In this document: positions 54,319 to 63,996 of the stretch, piece by piece | How the letters are laid out: the number at the start of each line of letters is the position of its first letter | How positions within the stretch are numbered: the stretch's first letter is position 1 | Source of the DNA: an uncultured Pseudorhodobacter sp. | GTDB taxonomy: Bacteria; Pseudomonadota; Alphaproteobacteria; Rhodobacterales; Rhodobacteraceae | Direction of reading: 5' to 3' | Assembly: GCA_913062925.1 (NCBI GenBank) | Contig: CAJXWJ010000004.1 | Span: 1 to 64,000 of the forward strand | Length of the DNA: 64,000 bases | Translations under genes and position numbers: made by a program | The notes under the pieces: generated by a model | What the model was told of the DNA's origin: nothing | Databases searched by the model: none | Seen by the model: only the letters and a program-made list of their open reading frames with translations

Positions 54319-54927
54319 ATGCGCGCAGCCGATGAAGCCCTGATCGTGATCGACGTTCAGAACGATTTCTGCCCCAATGGCGCTTTGGCCGTGGCCGAGG
54401 GCGATGCGATCATCCCGCAGATCAACGCGCTGATGGCCGATTTTGCCTGCGTGGTGCTGACGCAAGACTGGCATCCGGCCGATCACAGCTCTTTTGCCGA
54501 TATGCATGCGGGGGCTGCGGCCTTTGGCCTGATCGAGATGCCCTATGGCCCACAAGTGCTTTGGCCGCGCCACTGCGTGCAGGGCAGCGCGGGCGCGGCC
54601 TTTCACCCCGATCTGCAAACTGACCCCGCGCAGCTGACCCTGCGCAAAGGCTTTCGCAGCGGGATCGACAGCTATTCGGCGTTTTTTGAAAATGACCATA
54701 AAACCCCGACCGGACTGGAAGGTTATCTGCGTGCGCGCGGCATCGCCAAGCTGACGCTGGTTGGTCTTGCCACCGATTTTTGCGTTGCCTATTCCGCGCT
54801 GGATGCCGCGGCCTTGGGCTTTGACGTCACAGTTCTGGCCAGCGCCTGCCGCGCGATTGACCTGAATGGATCTTTGGCCGCGCGCAAGCAGGCCTGTCTT
54901 GAGGCTGGGGTAAACTGGATCGAGTAA
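54319..54927 (+). CDS. pncA: Nicotinamidase
   Basis: ALIVIDVQNDFCPNGALAVAEGDAIIPQIN; TQDWHPADHSSFA; WPRHCVQGSAGAAFH; GLATDFCVAYSALDAAALG. Confidence 0.95.
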   Translation: MRAADEALIVIDVQNDFCPNGALAVAEGDAIIPQINALMADFACVVLTQDWHPADHSSFADMHAGAAAFGLIEMPYGPQVLWPRHCVQGSAGAAFHPDLQTDPAQLTLRKGFRSGIDSYSAFFENDHKTPTGLEGYLRARGIAKLTLVGLATDFCVAYSALDAAALGFDVTVLASACRAIDLNGSLAARKQACLEAGVNWIE

Positions 54928-54982
54928 GCTTTGGCAGCAAACTTACCAGTGGTTAATAAATAGCCGCTAGGCTGAGGCTTAG

Positions 54983-57235
54983 GTGACAACCCGAGCCTTA
55001 GAAAAGCGACCAGTTTTGGATATTCAACGGTTTTTAGCCCGGAACAGCCCGGATGGCCTGTTCTTGCGGTTTGTGCGCGGGCGGGTGCGCAGCTTTTGGA
55101 TGCGTCAAACCATGACGCTGATTGGCTCGGCGACGCTGGCGCTGTTGGTGTCAGGCCAAATCGGCGCCATCACCGCCGTTATCGCGCTGGCGGGCGAAAG
55201 CTTTGAAACGCTTGTGCTAAAAGCGGTTGCCACACGCTATGTGCAGGGCCCCATTCCGCAGCGCATCCGCTGGCTGGTGGCACTTACCGGCGGGGTGCAG
55301 GGGCTAACGCTGGCGGCCTGCGTTGCGATTTGTTGGAACGCGGTGCCAGAAGCCTCGGGCCGCTTTTTTGCACTGTGTTTTCTGATGTCGGCGGCGCTTA
55401 ACACCGGTTTGGTTCTCAGTTATTTCAAATTGGGCTCCTTTGTTCGACTGGCCATCTATGCGGGCACAGGTCTGCTCCTGCTGATCAGTGAGGGGTTAGA
55501 GCGCAGCACGCAGGGGCTGCGAGATGAGCTGTTTTTTGTGATCACGGCGGCAATTCTGTCCTATGCGACCACGCTTTTCATTCAATCAACCGAAAGACGT
55601 CAGGCCGAACGCAGCCGCTTTGAGTTGGCCATTCTTGAGAAAAACCAAGCCCTGCAAGAGGCACATCTGCGCGAAAAAGAGCAGGCAAAAATCGCAGAAC
55701 GGCTGGCGATGGTTGCAAAATATGCCAATGACTCCGTCATCTTTACTGCGCCAGATGGGCGTATCGAATGGGTGAATGACGCTTTCACCCGTATAACCGG
55801 CTTTCGCTTTGACGAGGCGGTTGGCCATCTGCCAAGCGAGATTTTGTACACTGAGGGCACCAGCCCAGAAGCGCTTGCCGAACTAGACCGCGGCCACCGC
55901 GAGGCGGTTCCGGTTCGGGTTGAATTGCAAAACAAAACCCGCGACGGCCGCCTGATCTGGATGGAGGTTTCGCTTAGCCCCGTACCCGGAGGCAGCGGCA
56001 CGCCAGAGGTTTTCATCACGGTTGAACGCGATATCACCGAGGCCAAGGCGCAAGCGATCGTATTGGGGCAGGCGCGGCTTGCAGCCGAGGCTGCGGCGCT
56101 GGCGAAATCACAGTTTCTGGCCGCCATCAGCCATGAAATCCGCACGCCGATGAATGGCGTCATTGGCATGGCAGACCTTTTGGCCGAGACTGACATGACC
56201 GAACAGCAACGCCACTATGTCACCACGTTAATCGATTCGGGTCATGCCTTATTAGAGATTATCAACGATGTGCTGGACTTGTCGAAATTGCAGGCGGGCA
56301 AGCTTGATCTGCTTTGTGAACCGTTTTCGGTCAATGCTTGTGTCGCGGGGGTGGTGGATCTGCTGCAACCAACCGCCAGCAAAAAGGGGCTAACCCTTTC
56401 GGCCAAGCTTGCGCCTAATCTGCGCCAATCGCTGGGAGATGCCGGGCGACTGCGACAAATTTTACTAAATTTGCTTGGAAATGCCCTGAAATTTACCGCA
56501 ACGGGTGGGGTTCATCTGCGAGTCGAGTCTCGCCAAAACGGAGATCTGGACCAGATCGCCCTCGAGGTTGCAGATACCGGTATCGGGATTCCAGCCGAAA
56601 GATTACAGCAGATTTTTGAAAGCTTTACCCAAGCCGAAATCTCGATCACCAAACGCTTTGGCGGCACGGGTCTGGGTCTGACAATCTCGCGGATTCTGGC
56701 CAATCAGATGGGTGGTGATATCACGGTGACCTCGACTCTGGGCCAAGGATCGGTGTTCACCTTGACGCTGAATTTGCCGCGCGCAGATCGGCCTATGTCG
56801 CGTCAGGTGCTGGCCCAACAGGCGCCGCCGCAAACCACGCTGCATGTGTTGGTGGCCGAGGACAATCACACCAATATGCTGATCACCCGCAAACTTCTGG
56901 AACGCAGCGTCAGCACGATTACCGAGGCGGTCAATGGGAAGCTGGCGGTTGCGGCCTATCGGGATTCGCCACCAGATCTGGTGTTGATGGACATCTCGAT
57001 GCCCGAAATGACGGGGGATATCGCCACCCGCGCCATCCGCGCCTATGAGACAGAGGCTGATTTGCCGCGCTGTCCGATCGTCGCGCTGACCGCCTATGCC
57101 GCCGCCGAGGAGGCGCGGCTGTGCCTTGAGGCTGGCATGGACGGCGTTATGACCAAACCCTTTGCGCGCGCCGACCTTTACAGCCTGCTTCAGCAAACTC
57201 AGCAACGTCGAGATGGTTTTGACCTTTACCCTTAG
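54983..57235 (+). CDS. Membrane hybrid sensor histidine kinase (TM-PAS-HisKA-HATPase-REC)
   Basis: N-terminal hydrophobic helices; PAS region VFITVERDITEAKA; SHEIRTPMNGVIGMADLL; DTGIGIPAERLQQIFESF; GGTGLGLTISR; REC LVAEDNHTN...LVLMDISMPEM...TKPF. Confidence 0.94.
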   Translation: MTTRALEKRPVLDIQRFLARNSPDGLFLRFVRGRVRSFWMRQTMTLIGSATLALLVSGQIGAITAVIALAGESFETLVLKAVATRYVQGPIPQRIRWLVALTGGVQGLTLAACVAICWNAVPEASGRFFALCFLMSAALNTGLVLSYFKLGSFVRLAIYAGTGLLLLISEGLERSTQGLRDELFFVITAAILSYATTLFIQSTERRQAERSRFELAILEKNQALQEAHLREKEQAKIAERLAMVAKYANDSVIFTAPDGRIEWVNDAFTRITGFRFDEAVGHLPSEILYTEGTSPEALAELDRGHREAVPVRVELQNKTRDGRLIWMEVSLSPVPGGSGTPEVFITVERDITEAKAQAIVLGQARLAAEAAALAKSQFLAAISHEIRTPMNGVIGMADLLAETDMTEQQRHYVTTLIDSGHALLEIINDVLDLSKLQAGKLDLLCEPFSVNACVAGVVDLLQPTASKKGLTLSAKLAPNLRQSLGDAGRLRQILLNLLGNALKFTATGGVHLRVESRQNGDLDQIALEVADTGIGIPAERLQQIFESFTQAEISITKRFGGTGLGLTISRILANQMGGDITVTSTLGQGSVFTLTLNLPRADRPMSRQVLAQQAPPQTTLHVLVAEDNHTNMLITRKLLERSVSTITEAVNGKLAVAAYRDSPPDLVLMDISMPEMTGDIATRAIRAYETEADLPRCPIVALTAYAAAEEARLCLEAGMDGVMTKPFARADLYSLLQQTQQRRDGFDLYP

Positions 57236-57269
57236 AATGCCGTAGAGAGGCTGCAAAGGGAGCATCAAA

Positions 57270-58562
57270 ATGGTCGACATCGCAACGCGCGTCTGGAACC
57301 ACAAGTGGAAGATCGACCCGATCGTCCGCTCTCTGATCGACACGGATTTCTATAAGCTGTTGATGTGTCAGTCTATTTTTCGCAACAAACCAGACACCAA
57401 CGTCACCTTTAGCCTGATCAATCGCACCAAGACGATCCGTCTGGCCGAGCTGATTGACGAAGGCGAATTGCGCGAACAATTGGATCATGTGCGGTCGCTG
57501 CGGCTGACACGCGGCGAAAGCACATGGCTGCGCGGCAATATGTTTTACGGCAAACGGCAGATGTTCCGCTCGGATTTCATGCAGTGGTTCGAAAACATGC
57601 GCCTGCCCGACTATCATCTGGAAAAGCGCGATGGCCAATACGAGCTGACCTTCGAGGGCGCATGGCACGAGGTCATGCTGTGGGAAATTCCCGCACTGGC
57701 CGTGCTGATGGAAATGCGCGGCCGCGCGGTCTTGGAACAGCAGGGCCGCTTCGAGTTGCAGGTGCTTTACGCCCGCGCGATGACGCGGTTGTGGGAAAAG
57801 GTGACGCAGTTGCGCGCCATCGATGGGCTGCGGATCGCCGATTTCGGCACCCGGCGGCGGCATTCGTTTCTGTGGCAAGATTGGGCGGTGCAGGCGATGC
57901 AAGAGGGGCTGGAGGATAAGTTCATCGGCACCTCGAACTGCCTGATCGCGATGCGGCGCGAGCTGGAGGCGATTGGCACCAATGCGCATGAATTGCCGAT
58001 GGTTTACAGTGCCTTGGCAGAGTCTGACGCCGATTTGGCCCAAGCCCCCTATCAGGTGCTGGCCGATTGGCAGGACGAACACGACGGCAATCTGCGCATC
58101 ATCCTGCCCGATACCTATGGCACCGCAGGCTTTTTGCAGCGCGCGCCCGATTGGCTGGCCGCTTGGACCGGCATTCGGGTTGACAGCGGCGACCCTGCAA
58201 CCTGCGCCGAAGCAGCCATCCGCTGGTGGCAAGACCGCGGCGAAGACCCGCGCGAAAAGCTGGTGATTTTCTCGGATGGGCTGGACGTTGATAAGATCAG
58301 CGAGCTGCACCGCCAATTTGCGGGCCGGGTGAAGGCGTCTTTTGGCTGGGGCACCATGCTGACCAATGATTTCGGCGGGTTGACCGATGGCAGCTCGCTG
58401 GCACCCTTTAGCCTTGTGTGCAAAGCGGTTTCGGCCAATGGGCGGCCCACCGTCAAACTGTCTGACAATCCGAATAAGGCGATGGGCCCCGCCGATGAAA
58501 TCGCGCGCTACAAGCGGGTTTTTGGCGTCGGCGAACAGGCCGCACAGGCGATAAAGGTTTAG
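57270..58562 (+). CDS. pncB: Nicotinate phosphoribosyltransferase
   Basis: IDTDFYKLLMCQSIFRNKPDTNVTFSLINRTK; DFGTRRRHSFLWQDWAVQAM; GIRVDSGDPATCAEAAI; FGWGTMLTNDFG. Confidence 0.96.
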   Translation: MVDIATRVWNHKWKIDPIVRSLIDTDFYKLLMCQSIFRNKPDTNVTFSLINRTKTIRLAELIDEGELREQLDHVRSLRLTRGESTWLRGNMFYGKRQMFRSDFMQWFENMRLPDYHLEKRDGQYELTFEGAWHEVMLWEIPALAVLMEMRGRAVLEQQGRFELQVLYARAMTRLWEKVTQLRAIDGLRIADFGTRRRHSFLWQDWAVQAMQEGLEDKFIGTSNCLIAMRRELEAIGTNAHELPMVYSALAESDADLAQAPYQVLADWQDEHDGNLRIILPDTYGTAGFLQRAPDWLAAWTGIRVDSGDPATCAEAAIRWWQDRGEDPREKLVIFSDGLDVDKISELHRQFAGRVKASFGWGTMLTNDFGGLTDGSSLAPFSLVCKAVSANGRPTVKLSDNPNKAMGPADEIARYKRVFGVGEQAAQAIKV

Positions 58563-59491
58563 CCAAGCAGCCTGCGCGCCAGCATCTCGGCGCGGGCAAG
58601 GTGGCTTTTGTGCACCGGATCGTCGGGCGGCAACCTTGGCGCCGCCCAACCGACCGAGGCGCAGACCCGCGCCAAAGTGAACAGATCGGCCAGCTGCGGC
58701 GTGATCGCAGGGTCTGCATAGCCCTCGATCAAGGCGGCGCGGATCTCGGGATAGGCGGGCTCGTAAAGGTTCTGACTAAGCACCGTGCCCAGATCATAGG
58801 GGCGCAGACCAAAACCGGAATCGTCAAAGTCGATCAGCGAAAGCGAACTGCCGTTCACTAAAACATTTTCGCGCAGCACATCAGCATGAATCAGGCCGCT
58901 ATTCCCCGTTGCCGCGTAGCTTTGCAGACCGCCCAGCAAAAACACGCGCGCCTCTTGCAGCAGTGCGGTTTGACGCGGGCTTGCCAAAGGATGCTCCCAA
59001 AACCGGCCCCAGAACGGCGTCTCGCCCACTAGACCCGCCACATCCCAAGCAGGGCGCTGGAAATCGGGGGGCAGCAGCAGGCTATCGGTGACGCGATGCA
59101 CCCGCGCCAACAGCTGGCCCAGATCGTGATGCCGCTGCAAAATACTGGCCAAGGGCAGATCAAAGCCCTGCCCCGCCTCGCCCAGCGCCTCGCCCTCGAC
59201 CCAAGTGATCACCGAGGCATGCCGCCCATTCGACAAGCGCTGCAAAAACTGGCCATCAAATGCGGGCAGCGCTGCCGGAACCGCAACGCCCTGCGCCGCC
59301 ATCTGGGCGCACCACCACAGCTCGGACGCAATCGCAGCGGGGTCTTGATAGCCGATCCGATGCAGACGCAAGGCCGCCCGCCCCGACGGAATCGCAATTT
59401 CAAACACCGCATTTTCGCGATTGCGCAACAGACGCAGCGGCTTGCCTTGCCACAGCGCAGCGGCTTCGCTGGCAAGAGCTGTCAGGGTCAT
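58559..59491 (-). CDS. Aminoglycoside phosphotransferase/homoserine-kinase-fold phosphotransferase
   Basis: NSGLIHADVLRENVLVNGSSLSLIDFDDSGFGLRPYDLGTVL (Brenner-type catalytic loop). Confidence 0.88.
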   Translation of the reverse strand: MTLTALASEAAALWQGKPLRLLRNRENAVFEIAIPSGRAALRLHRIGYQDPAAIASELWWCAQMAAQGVAVPAALPAFDGQFLQRLSNGRHASVITWVEGEALGEAGQGFDLPLASILQRHHDLGQLLARVHRVTDSLLLPPDFQRPAWDVAGLVGETPFWGRFWEHPLASPRQTALLQEARVFLLGGLQSYAATGNSGLIHADVLRENVLVNGSSLSLIDFDDSGFGLRPYDLGTVLSQNLYEPAYPEIRAALIEGYADPAITPQLADLFTLARVCASVGWAAPRLPPDDPVHKSHLARAEMLARRLLG

Positions 59492-59910
59492 TCTTCGTCC
59501 AAGGGTTTGCCGCGCAGGGCTTTGGTGGTGCCGCGCTGCGATTTCGCGGCCATGCGGCGCAGCTGACTGCCATAGGTGGGCTTGGTGGCAATGCGGCGTT
59601 TGGGGGCGATCAGCGCGGTGCGGATCAGCTCGACCAGCCGCTCGCGGGCGATTTCGCGGTTGCGCAACTGGCTGCGGGTCTCGTCCACTTGCAGCACAAT
59701 CGCGCCTTCCAGCGTCCAGCGCCGGCCCGCAAGTTTCTTCAGCCGCGCCTTCACCGAGGCCGCCAAACTGGGGCAACGCTCGGCCTCAAAGCGCAATTCA
59801 ACGGCCGTCGAGACCTTATTGACATTCTGCCCCCCCGGCCCAGAGGCGCGCATGAAGCTTTCCGAAAGCTCCCAATCTTGAAGGGCGATGGTGTCATTGA
59901 TCCGCAGCAT
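59488..59910 (-). CDS. arfB: Peptidyl-tRNA hydrolase/ribosome rescue factor ArfB (YaeJ)
   Basis: FMRASGPGGQNVNKVSTAVELRF (GGQ motif), basic C-terminus KRRIATKPTYGSQLRRMAAKSQRGTTKALRGK. Confidence 0.93.
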   Translation of the reverse strand: MLRINDTIALQDWELSESFMRASGPGGQNVNKVSTAVELRFEAERCPSLAASVKARLKKLAGRRWTLEGAIVLQVDETRSQLRNREIARERLVELIRTALIAPKRRIATKPTYGSQLRRMAAKSQRGTTKALRGKPLDEE

Positions 59911-59937
59911 GGCGGCAGGGTAGCGGCAGCTGCGGAA

Positions 59938-59974
59938 AAGAGAAAGGGTTGCCAGCAAGTGCGGCAACCCTTTC
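59938..59974 (-). terminator. Rho-independent terminator on the minus strand
   Basis: Minus strand AAAGGGTTGCCGCACTTGCTGGCAACCCTTTCTCTTTTCC. Confidence 0.8.
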
Positions 59975-60044
59975 CGAGATCTTAGGAGATGGGCCAGTTA
60001 GGTATCAAAGCCCAATCATTGGTGGTTTCGCTAGAAGGCTGCTT

Positions 60045-60101
60045 CTAGAAAACGCCCCCCATGACTGTCCCGACACCGCTCTCCACTATCACTCTAGACA
60101 C
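60045..60101 (-). CDS. Candidate small ORF, 18 codons (MSRVIVESGVGTVMGGVF)
   Basis: GTG start 7 nt downstream of AGGAGG within AAAGGAGGTGACCCA; in its own intergenic transcription-unit-like context. Confidence 0.4.
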   Translation of the reverse strand: MSRVIVESGVGTVMGGVF

Positions 60102-60159
60102 TGGGTCACCTCCTTTCAAAATGTTGCCGATAAGAGGATGGTGACACAGATTTTGTGTA

Positions 60160-60165
60160 TGTCAA
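60160..60165 (-). promoter_or_regulatory. Candidate -35 element (TTGACA) followed by a palindrome ACACAAAATCTGTGT (60144-60158)
   Basis: Consensus TTGACA on the minus strand immediately after the upstream gene stop; no good -10 match at ideal spacing. Confidence 0.35.
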
Positions 60166-60171
60166 AAGCTT

Positions 60172-60798
60172 TTACGCTACCCGTGCCGCATATTTCGAGA
60201 CAATTGCACGGAAAGGCATCAGCGCGATGATATCAACAGCAACTTTGACACCCCAATCGGCAAACCCCAGCGAAACCCACAGCGGCACCGCAGGGCCAAA
60301 GCCCAGCAAAGGCACGCTTTCGATCGCCCAAGAGATATCATTGCCTGGCTCGATCCAGACCAATGTCGCCGAAAACGCGATGCTGAAAAACAACAGCGTG
60401 TCGACGCTGGAGCCAAGGAAAGACCCCAAAAACGGCGCGCGCCACCAAGCAGAGCGGCGCAGGCGGTCAAACACACTGACGTCCAGCAGTTGCGCCACAA
60501 GGAAAGCCACGCCCGAACCAATCGCGACGCGCAGCGTCACCAAGGGCCCGTATTCGCCGATGATTTGCGTGCCGATCAGCGAACAAATCAGGCCAACCAC
60601 AAAGCCCGCATAGACCACCCGCCGCGCAGCTTGCACGCCGTGAAAGCGGTTGACGAGTTCCGAGACCAGAAAGGCAAAGGGATAGGTAAAGGCACCCCAG
60701 GTCAGCCATTGGCCGATTGGATATTGCACAAGGATGTTAGAGACCACCACAACGATGGCCATGGCGATAACGCCGGGCAGAAGTTTGTTCATGTTCAT
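60172..60798 (-). CDS. VUT-family / queuosine precursor transporter (YhhQ-like)
   Basis: VVVVSNILVQYPIGQWLTWGAFTYPFAFLVSELVNRFHGVQAARRVVYAGFVVGLICSL; SSVDTLLFFSIAF. Confidence 0.9.
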   Translation of the reverse strand: MNMNKLLPGVIAMAIVVVVSNILVQYPIGQWLTWGAFTYPFAFLVSELVNRFHGVQAARRVVYAGFVVGLICSLIGTQIIGEYGPLVTLRVAIGSGVAFLVAQLLDVSVFDRLRRSAWWRAPFLGSFLGSSVDTLLFFSIAFSATLVWIEPGNDISWAIESVPLLGFGPAVPLWVSLGFADWGVKVAVDIIALMPFRAIVSKYAARVA

Positions 60799-60875
60799 TC
60801 CGTTTTTTACAAGGTCGCGGAGACTTGGATGCCCCATGTCGGGACGCGGCGGCTTAGACCCTGCGCTGCGGGCTG

Positions 60876-61772
60876 TCAATCGGGCAGGCGATACTCGACC
60901 AATTGCGTGCGCAAAAAGAAGGCAAAGTTATCGTCCGACACCATGCTCGCCCGCAAATGGCCCTGCGCATCCCGCCAGATCGACAGGCCTTCAAGGTTGT
61001 CATAAAGCCCCGTCGGGGTCTCTAGCAGCGTGGTTTCCTCGGTCATCGCATCTGGCGTCACGGTAAATCGGCGCAGGCGGCTGGCAAAACCGGCAAGGCC
61101 GCGAAAATCACGCTCCAACAGATAATAGCGGCCATCAGGGCCAAAATCTGCGCCCACAGGCAGAAAGCCACCGTCACGCCGCACCGACAAAGTGCTGTCC
61201 CAGCTGCCAGCTTGAAACCGATAGACCGGAAAGGGGATGTCTGCGTTTCCACTCCGCTCAGGCAGGGTGTAAAGCGCACCATCCGGCGCAATCGCCAGCG
61301 CCTCAAGCGAAGAGTTGACCTGCAACTTGGCAAACTCGGGGGCGCGGGGCAGGTTTTTGGCGGGGCCGTCAAGGCGGGCGTAATGCGCAACCCGCGCCCC
61401 CCCCTCGAACGAGACAAACATCGACCCATCCGCTGCAAGCGCCAAACCTTCGCTATCGGTCTGAAGCGGTTTCAGCGGCCTGCCATCCTCGCCTTGCAGC
61501 AGTTGCACCGGGGCTGCGGTCATGCTGACAATCCGGCCCTCGGCATCGCGCAGGATCTTGCCTTGGGTAAAGCCGCCGCGATCTGACAGCGCGACATAGC
61601 TTGCGCCATCCTCGGACAGTTCCAGCCCAGAAAACCCACCAAAGCGCGGATCATCGGCCCGCCAGTCAAAAGCCCCCACAAACCCAAGCGGCGGCAAGGG
61701 GCTGGCGCTGCCTTGCAGGCCCGCCAAAAACACCAGCCCAAGGCCTAACGCGAGGATAGAACGGCGGCGCAT
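60876..61772 (-). CDS. Esterase-like activity of phytase family protein
   Basis: Signal peptide; [29 protein letters not shown]...[18 protein letters not shown]...[17 protein letters not shown]...[15 protein letters not shown]. Confidence 0.88.
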   Translation of the reverse strand: MRRRSILALGLGLVFLAGLQGSASPLPPLGFVGAFDWRADDPRFGGFSGLELSEDGASYVALSDRGGFTQGKILRDAEGRIVSMTAAPVQLLQGEDGRPLKPLQTDSEGLALAADGSMFVSFEGGARVAHYARLDGPAKNLPRAPEFAKLQVNSSLEALAIAPDGALYTLPERSGNADIPFPVYRFQAGSWDSTLSVRRDGGFLPVGADFGPDGRYYLLERDFRGLAGFASRLRRFTVTPDAMTEETTLLETPTGLYDNLEGLSIWRDAQGHLRASMVSDDNFAFFLRTQLVEYRLPD

Positions 61773-62632
61773 TGGGCAGGCAGGTCGGCCAAGGTGTAAT
61801 CGCGCGCGCCTTTTTTGCGGGGCACAGGTTTGGCCGAAGGCTTCGGCTTGGGCGGGTTCAGATAGGCCTCTGACACCCACCATTGCAGGGTTTCATCGCA
61901 GCCATTGCCGCCCTTGGACAATTGCGACACCGTCGGCGTTTGGGTCTGGCATTGGCTTGCGCCCGCAGGGCATTTCAGCCGCACATGAAAATGCGTGTCA
62001 TGGCCATAAATCGGCCTGATCTTTTGCAGCCAGCTTTTATCGGCCGGCTTTGCGGTCTTGCACATCGCTATCTTCACGGCTGCCGCGACAAAAATCCGCT
62101 CGATCCGTGGATCAGAGGCGGCGGCCTGCAACAAGGCCGCGTGCTGCGGCGTCCAGTTTTTCGTGACACTGCGCTGATCGGCCGAGCGTACGGGGATCGA
62201 GCTGATCTTTTCCCGCTCGGCCCGCGACAGCGTCAGGCTTGTGGGCGGCAGCATCCAGATATCGGCATCCAGCCCGATCTGATGGCTGGCATGGCCCGAG
62301 GTCATCGGCCCGCCGCGCGGCTGGCCCATATCGCCGATATAAAGCCCCTTCCAGCCGATCTGGGTGGCCTTGACCGAAAGATCCTCCAGATATTGCACCA
62401 AAACCGGCTGACCATAATTGCGATTGCGCGACAGCCGCATCGCCTGCCATGTCGGCCCGGATTCGGGCAGTTCGACATTGCCCGCAGCGCAGCCCTTGGC
62501 ATAGGTGCCAATCGGCGCAGCCTCTTGCTGGCTGGGGGCTTTCGTCGCACCAAAAAGCTTATTGGCCAGCTGCTCTGCAACACCCGGCACAGGCGCAAAC
62601 AGCGCCGCAATCATAACTATTCTGGCTATCAT
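61745..62632 (-). CDS. mepA: Penicillin-insensitive murein endopeptidase
   Basis: [46 protein letters not shown]. Confidence 0.95.
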   Translation of the reverse strand: MIARIVMIAALFAPVPGVAEQLANKLFGATKAPSQQEAAPIGTYAKGCAAGNVELPESGPTWQAMRLSRNRNYGQPVLVQYLEDLSVKATQIGWKGLYIGDMGQPRGGPMTSGHASHQIGLDADIWMLPPTSLTLSRAEREKISSIPVRSADQRSVTKNWTPQHAALLQAAASDPRIERIFVAAAVKIAMCKTAKPADKSWLQKIRPIYGHDTHFHVRLKCPAGASQCQTQTPTVSQLSKGGNGCDETLQWWVSEAYLNPPKPKPSAKPVPRKKGARDYTLADLPAQCAAVLSSR

Positions 62633-63996
62633 GCCCGTTCACCCTTTGGATTGACCCAGAGTAACAGAATAAGTCCAATCAGAAACAAGAAGATCACCGG
62701 CGAGATGCCAATGCGCGCCGACCCGCTGGCTTGCGAGACAACCGCGATCAAAAACGGCGACATAAAGCTGGCGACCTTGCCCGAGAGCGCAAACAGACCA
62801 AAGGCCTCGGTCGCGCGGTCTGGCGTGGTGTGGCGCAGCAACATGGTGCGCGAGGCCGCCTGCAACGGCCCGCCCGCCGCACCAATCAACCCGCCGCAGA
62901 TGTAAAAGATGATATCCGGCGTCGCCGAGGCTGGATCAAGCGCAATGCCCCACAGGCTTTCGCGGGTCATGCCAACGATGATGATGCAGACAAACATCAG
63001 CACCACAATCGCCCAGCCGATCACAAAGCGCGGACCAAAGCGGTTGTCGAGCTTGCCGCCGATAAACGAAGCAACCATTGCCGTGATGCCGCCCAAAATC
63101 CCGAAGACGCCAATCTGGGTGATCGACCAATTCAGCACATTCGAGGCATAGACCCCGCCAAACCCATAAAGCGCGTTCAGCGCATCGCGGTAAAACAGCG
63201 ACGACGTCAGATAGGCGGCAAGGCTTTTGCGAAAGCGTAGGCCAGCGATTAACTCTTTCAAACTGCCCAAGGCCTTGCCGATATGCAGCCGCGTCGCGGG
63301 CATCTTTGGTTCTTTCACCCAAAGGAAAAACGGGATCATGAAAACCACATACCAAAGCGCCGTCAGCGGCCCGACAAAGCGGGTGCCCTCGCGGGCTTCG
63401 GCGTCAAAGCCAAATAGCGGGTCAATCCCCAGCAAGGTTTTGCCGGTGGCCGCATTTTCGGCAAACAGCAACAGCATCAAGATCAGCGCCAGCAGACCGC
63501 CCAAATAACCAAAGGCGAATCCAGTGCCAGAGACCGCGCCAATCTCGTCATGGTCGGTTAGGCTTGGCATCAGAGCATTGGTGAAGATCGTGGTGAACTC
63601 CATGCCGATAAAACCCAGACCAAACAGCGCCACGCCCCAAGCCAAGGTGCTGGCTTCGCCGCCGGGCACCACCCACCACAGGCCCGCCGCACCAACCACA
63701 TAGAACATCGAGAAAATCCAGATCCAGATCATCCGCCGGCCGGTACCATCGGCAACCGCCCCCAAAATTGGCGCCAAAACCGCGATCAAAATCGACGCGA
63801 TGGTCAGCCCATAGCCCCAATAGGCTTGGGCAGCGGCCTTTGCGGCTTCTTCCGCCATGCCGGTGCCCATGTAATAGCTGCGCGCCACCTCGGCGAAATA
63901 GGGGCCGAAGATAAAGGTCAAAAGCAGAGTGCTATAGGGCTGGCTGGCCCAATCGAAAAACCACCAACCCCAAATGCGTTGCCGAGCCGTTGCCAT
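62629..63996 (-). CDS. MFS transporter, UMF1/Atg22-like
   Basis: IWGWWFFDWASQPYSTLLLTFIFGPYFAEV...LIAVLAPILGAVADGTGRRMIWI. Confidence 0.9.
   Translation of the reverse strand: MATARQRIWGWWFFDWASQPYSTLLLTFIFGPYFAEVARSYYMGTGMAEEAAKAAAQAYWGYGLTIASILIAVLAPILGAVADGTGRRMIWIWIFSMFYVVGAAGLWWVVPGGEASTLAWGVALFGLGFIGMEFTTIFTNALMPSLTDHDEIGAVSGTGFAFGYLGGLLALILMLLLFAENAATGKTLLGIDPLFGFDAEAREGTRFVGPLTALWYVVFMIPFFLWVKEPKMPATRLHIGKALGSLKELIAGLRFRKSLAAYLTSSLFYRDALNALYGFGGVYASNVLNWSITQIGVFGILGGITAMVASFIGGKLDNRFGPRFVIGWAIVVLMFVCIIIVGMTRESLWGIALDPASATPDIIFYICGGLIGAAGGPLQAASRTMLLRHTTPDRATEAFGLFALSGKVASFMSPFLIAVVSQASGSARIGISPVIFLFLIGLILLLWVNPKGERA

Noticed and set aside
59949-60230. 93-aa plus-strand ORF opposite the candidate sORF unit
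   Set aside because: No ribosome-binding site, overlaps a terminator hairpin and the end of the YhhQ-like gene; the minus-strand signals explain the region better
60799-60875. PreQ1 riboswitch upstream of the YhhQ-like queuosine precursor transporter
   Set aside because: TGTAAAAAACGG superficially resembles the preQ1-I A-rich tail, but I could not form the required P1 stem and pseudoknot
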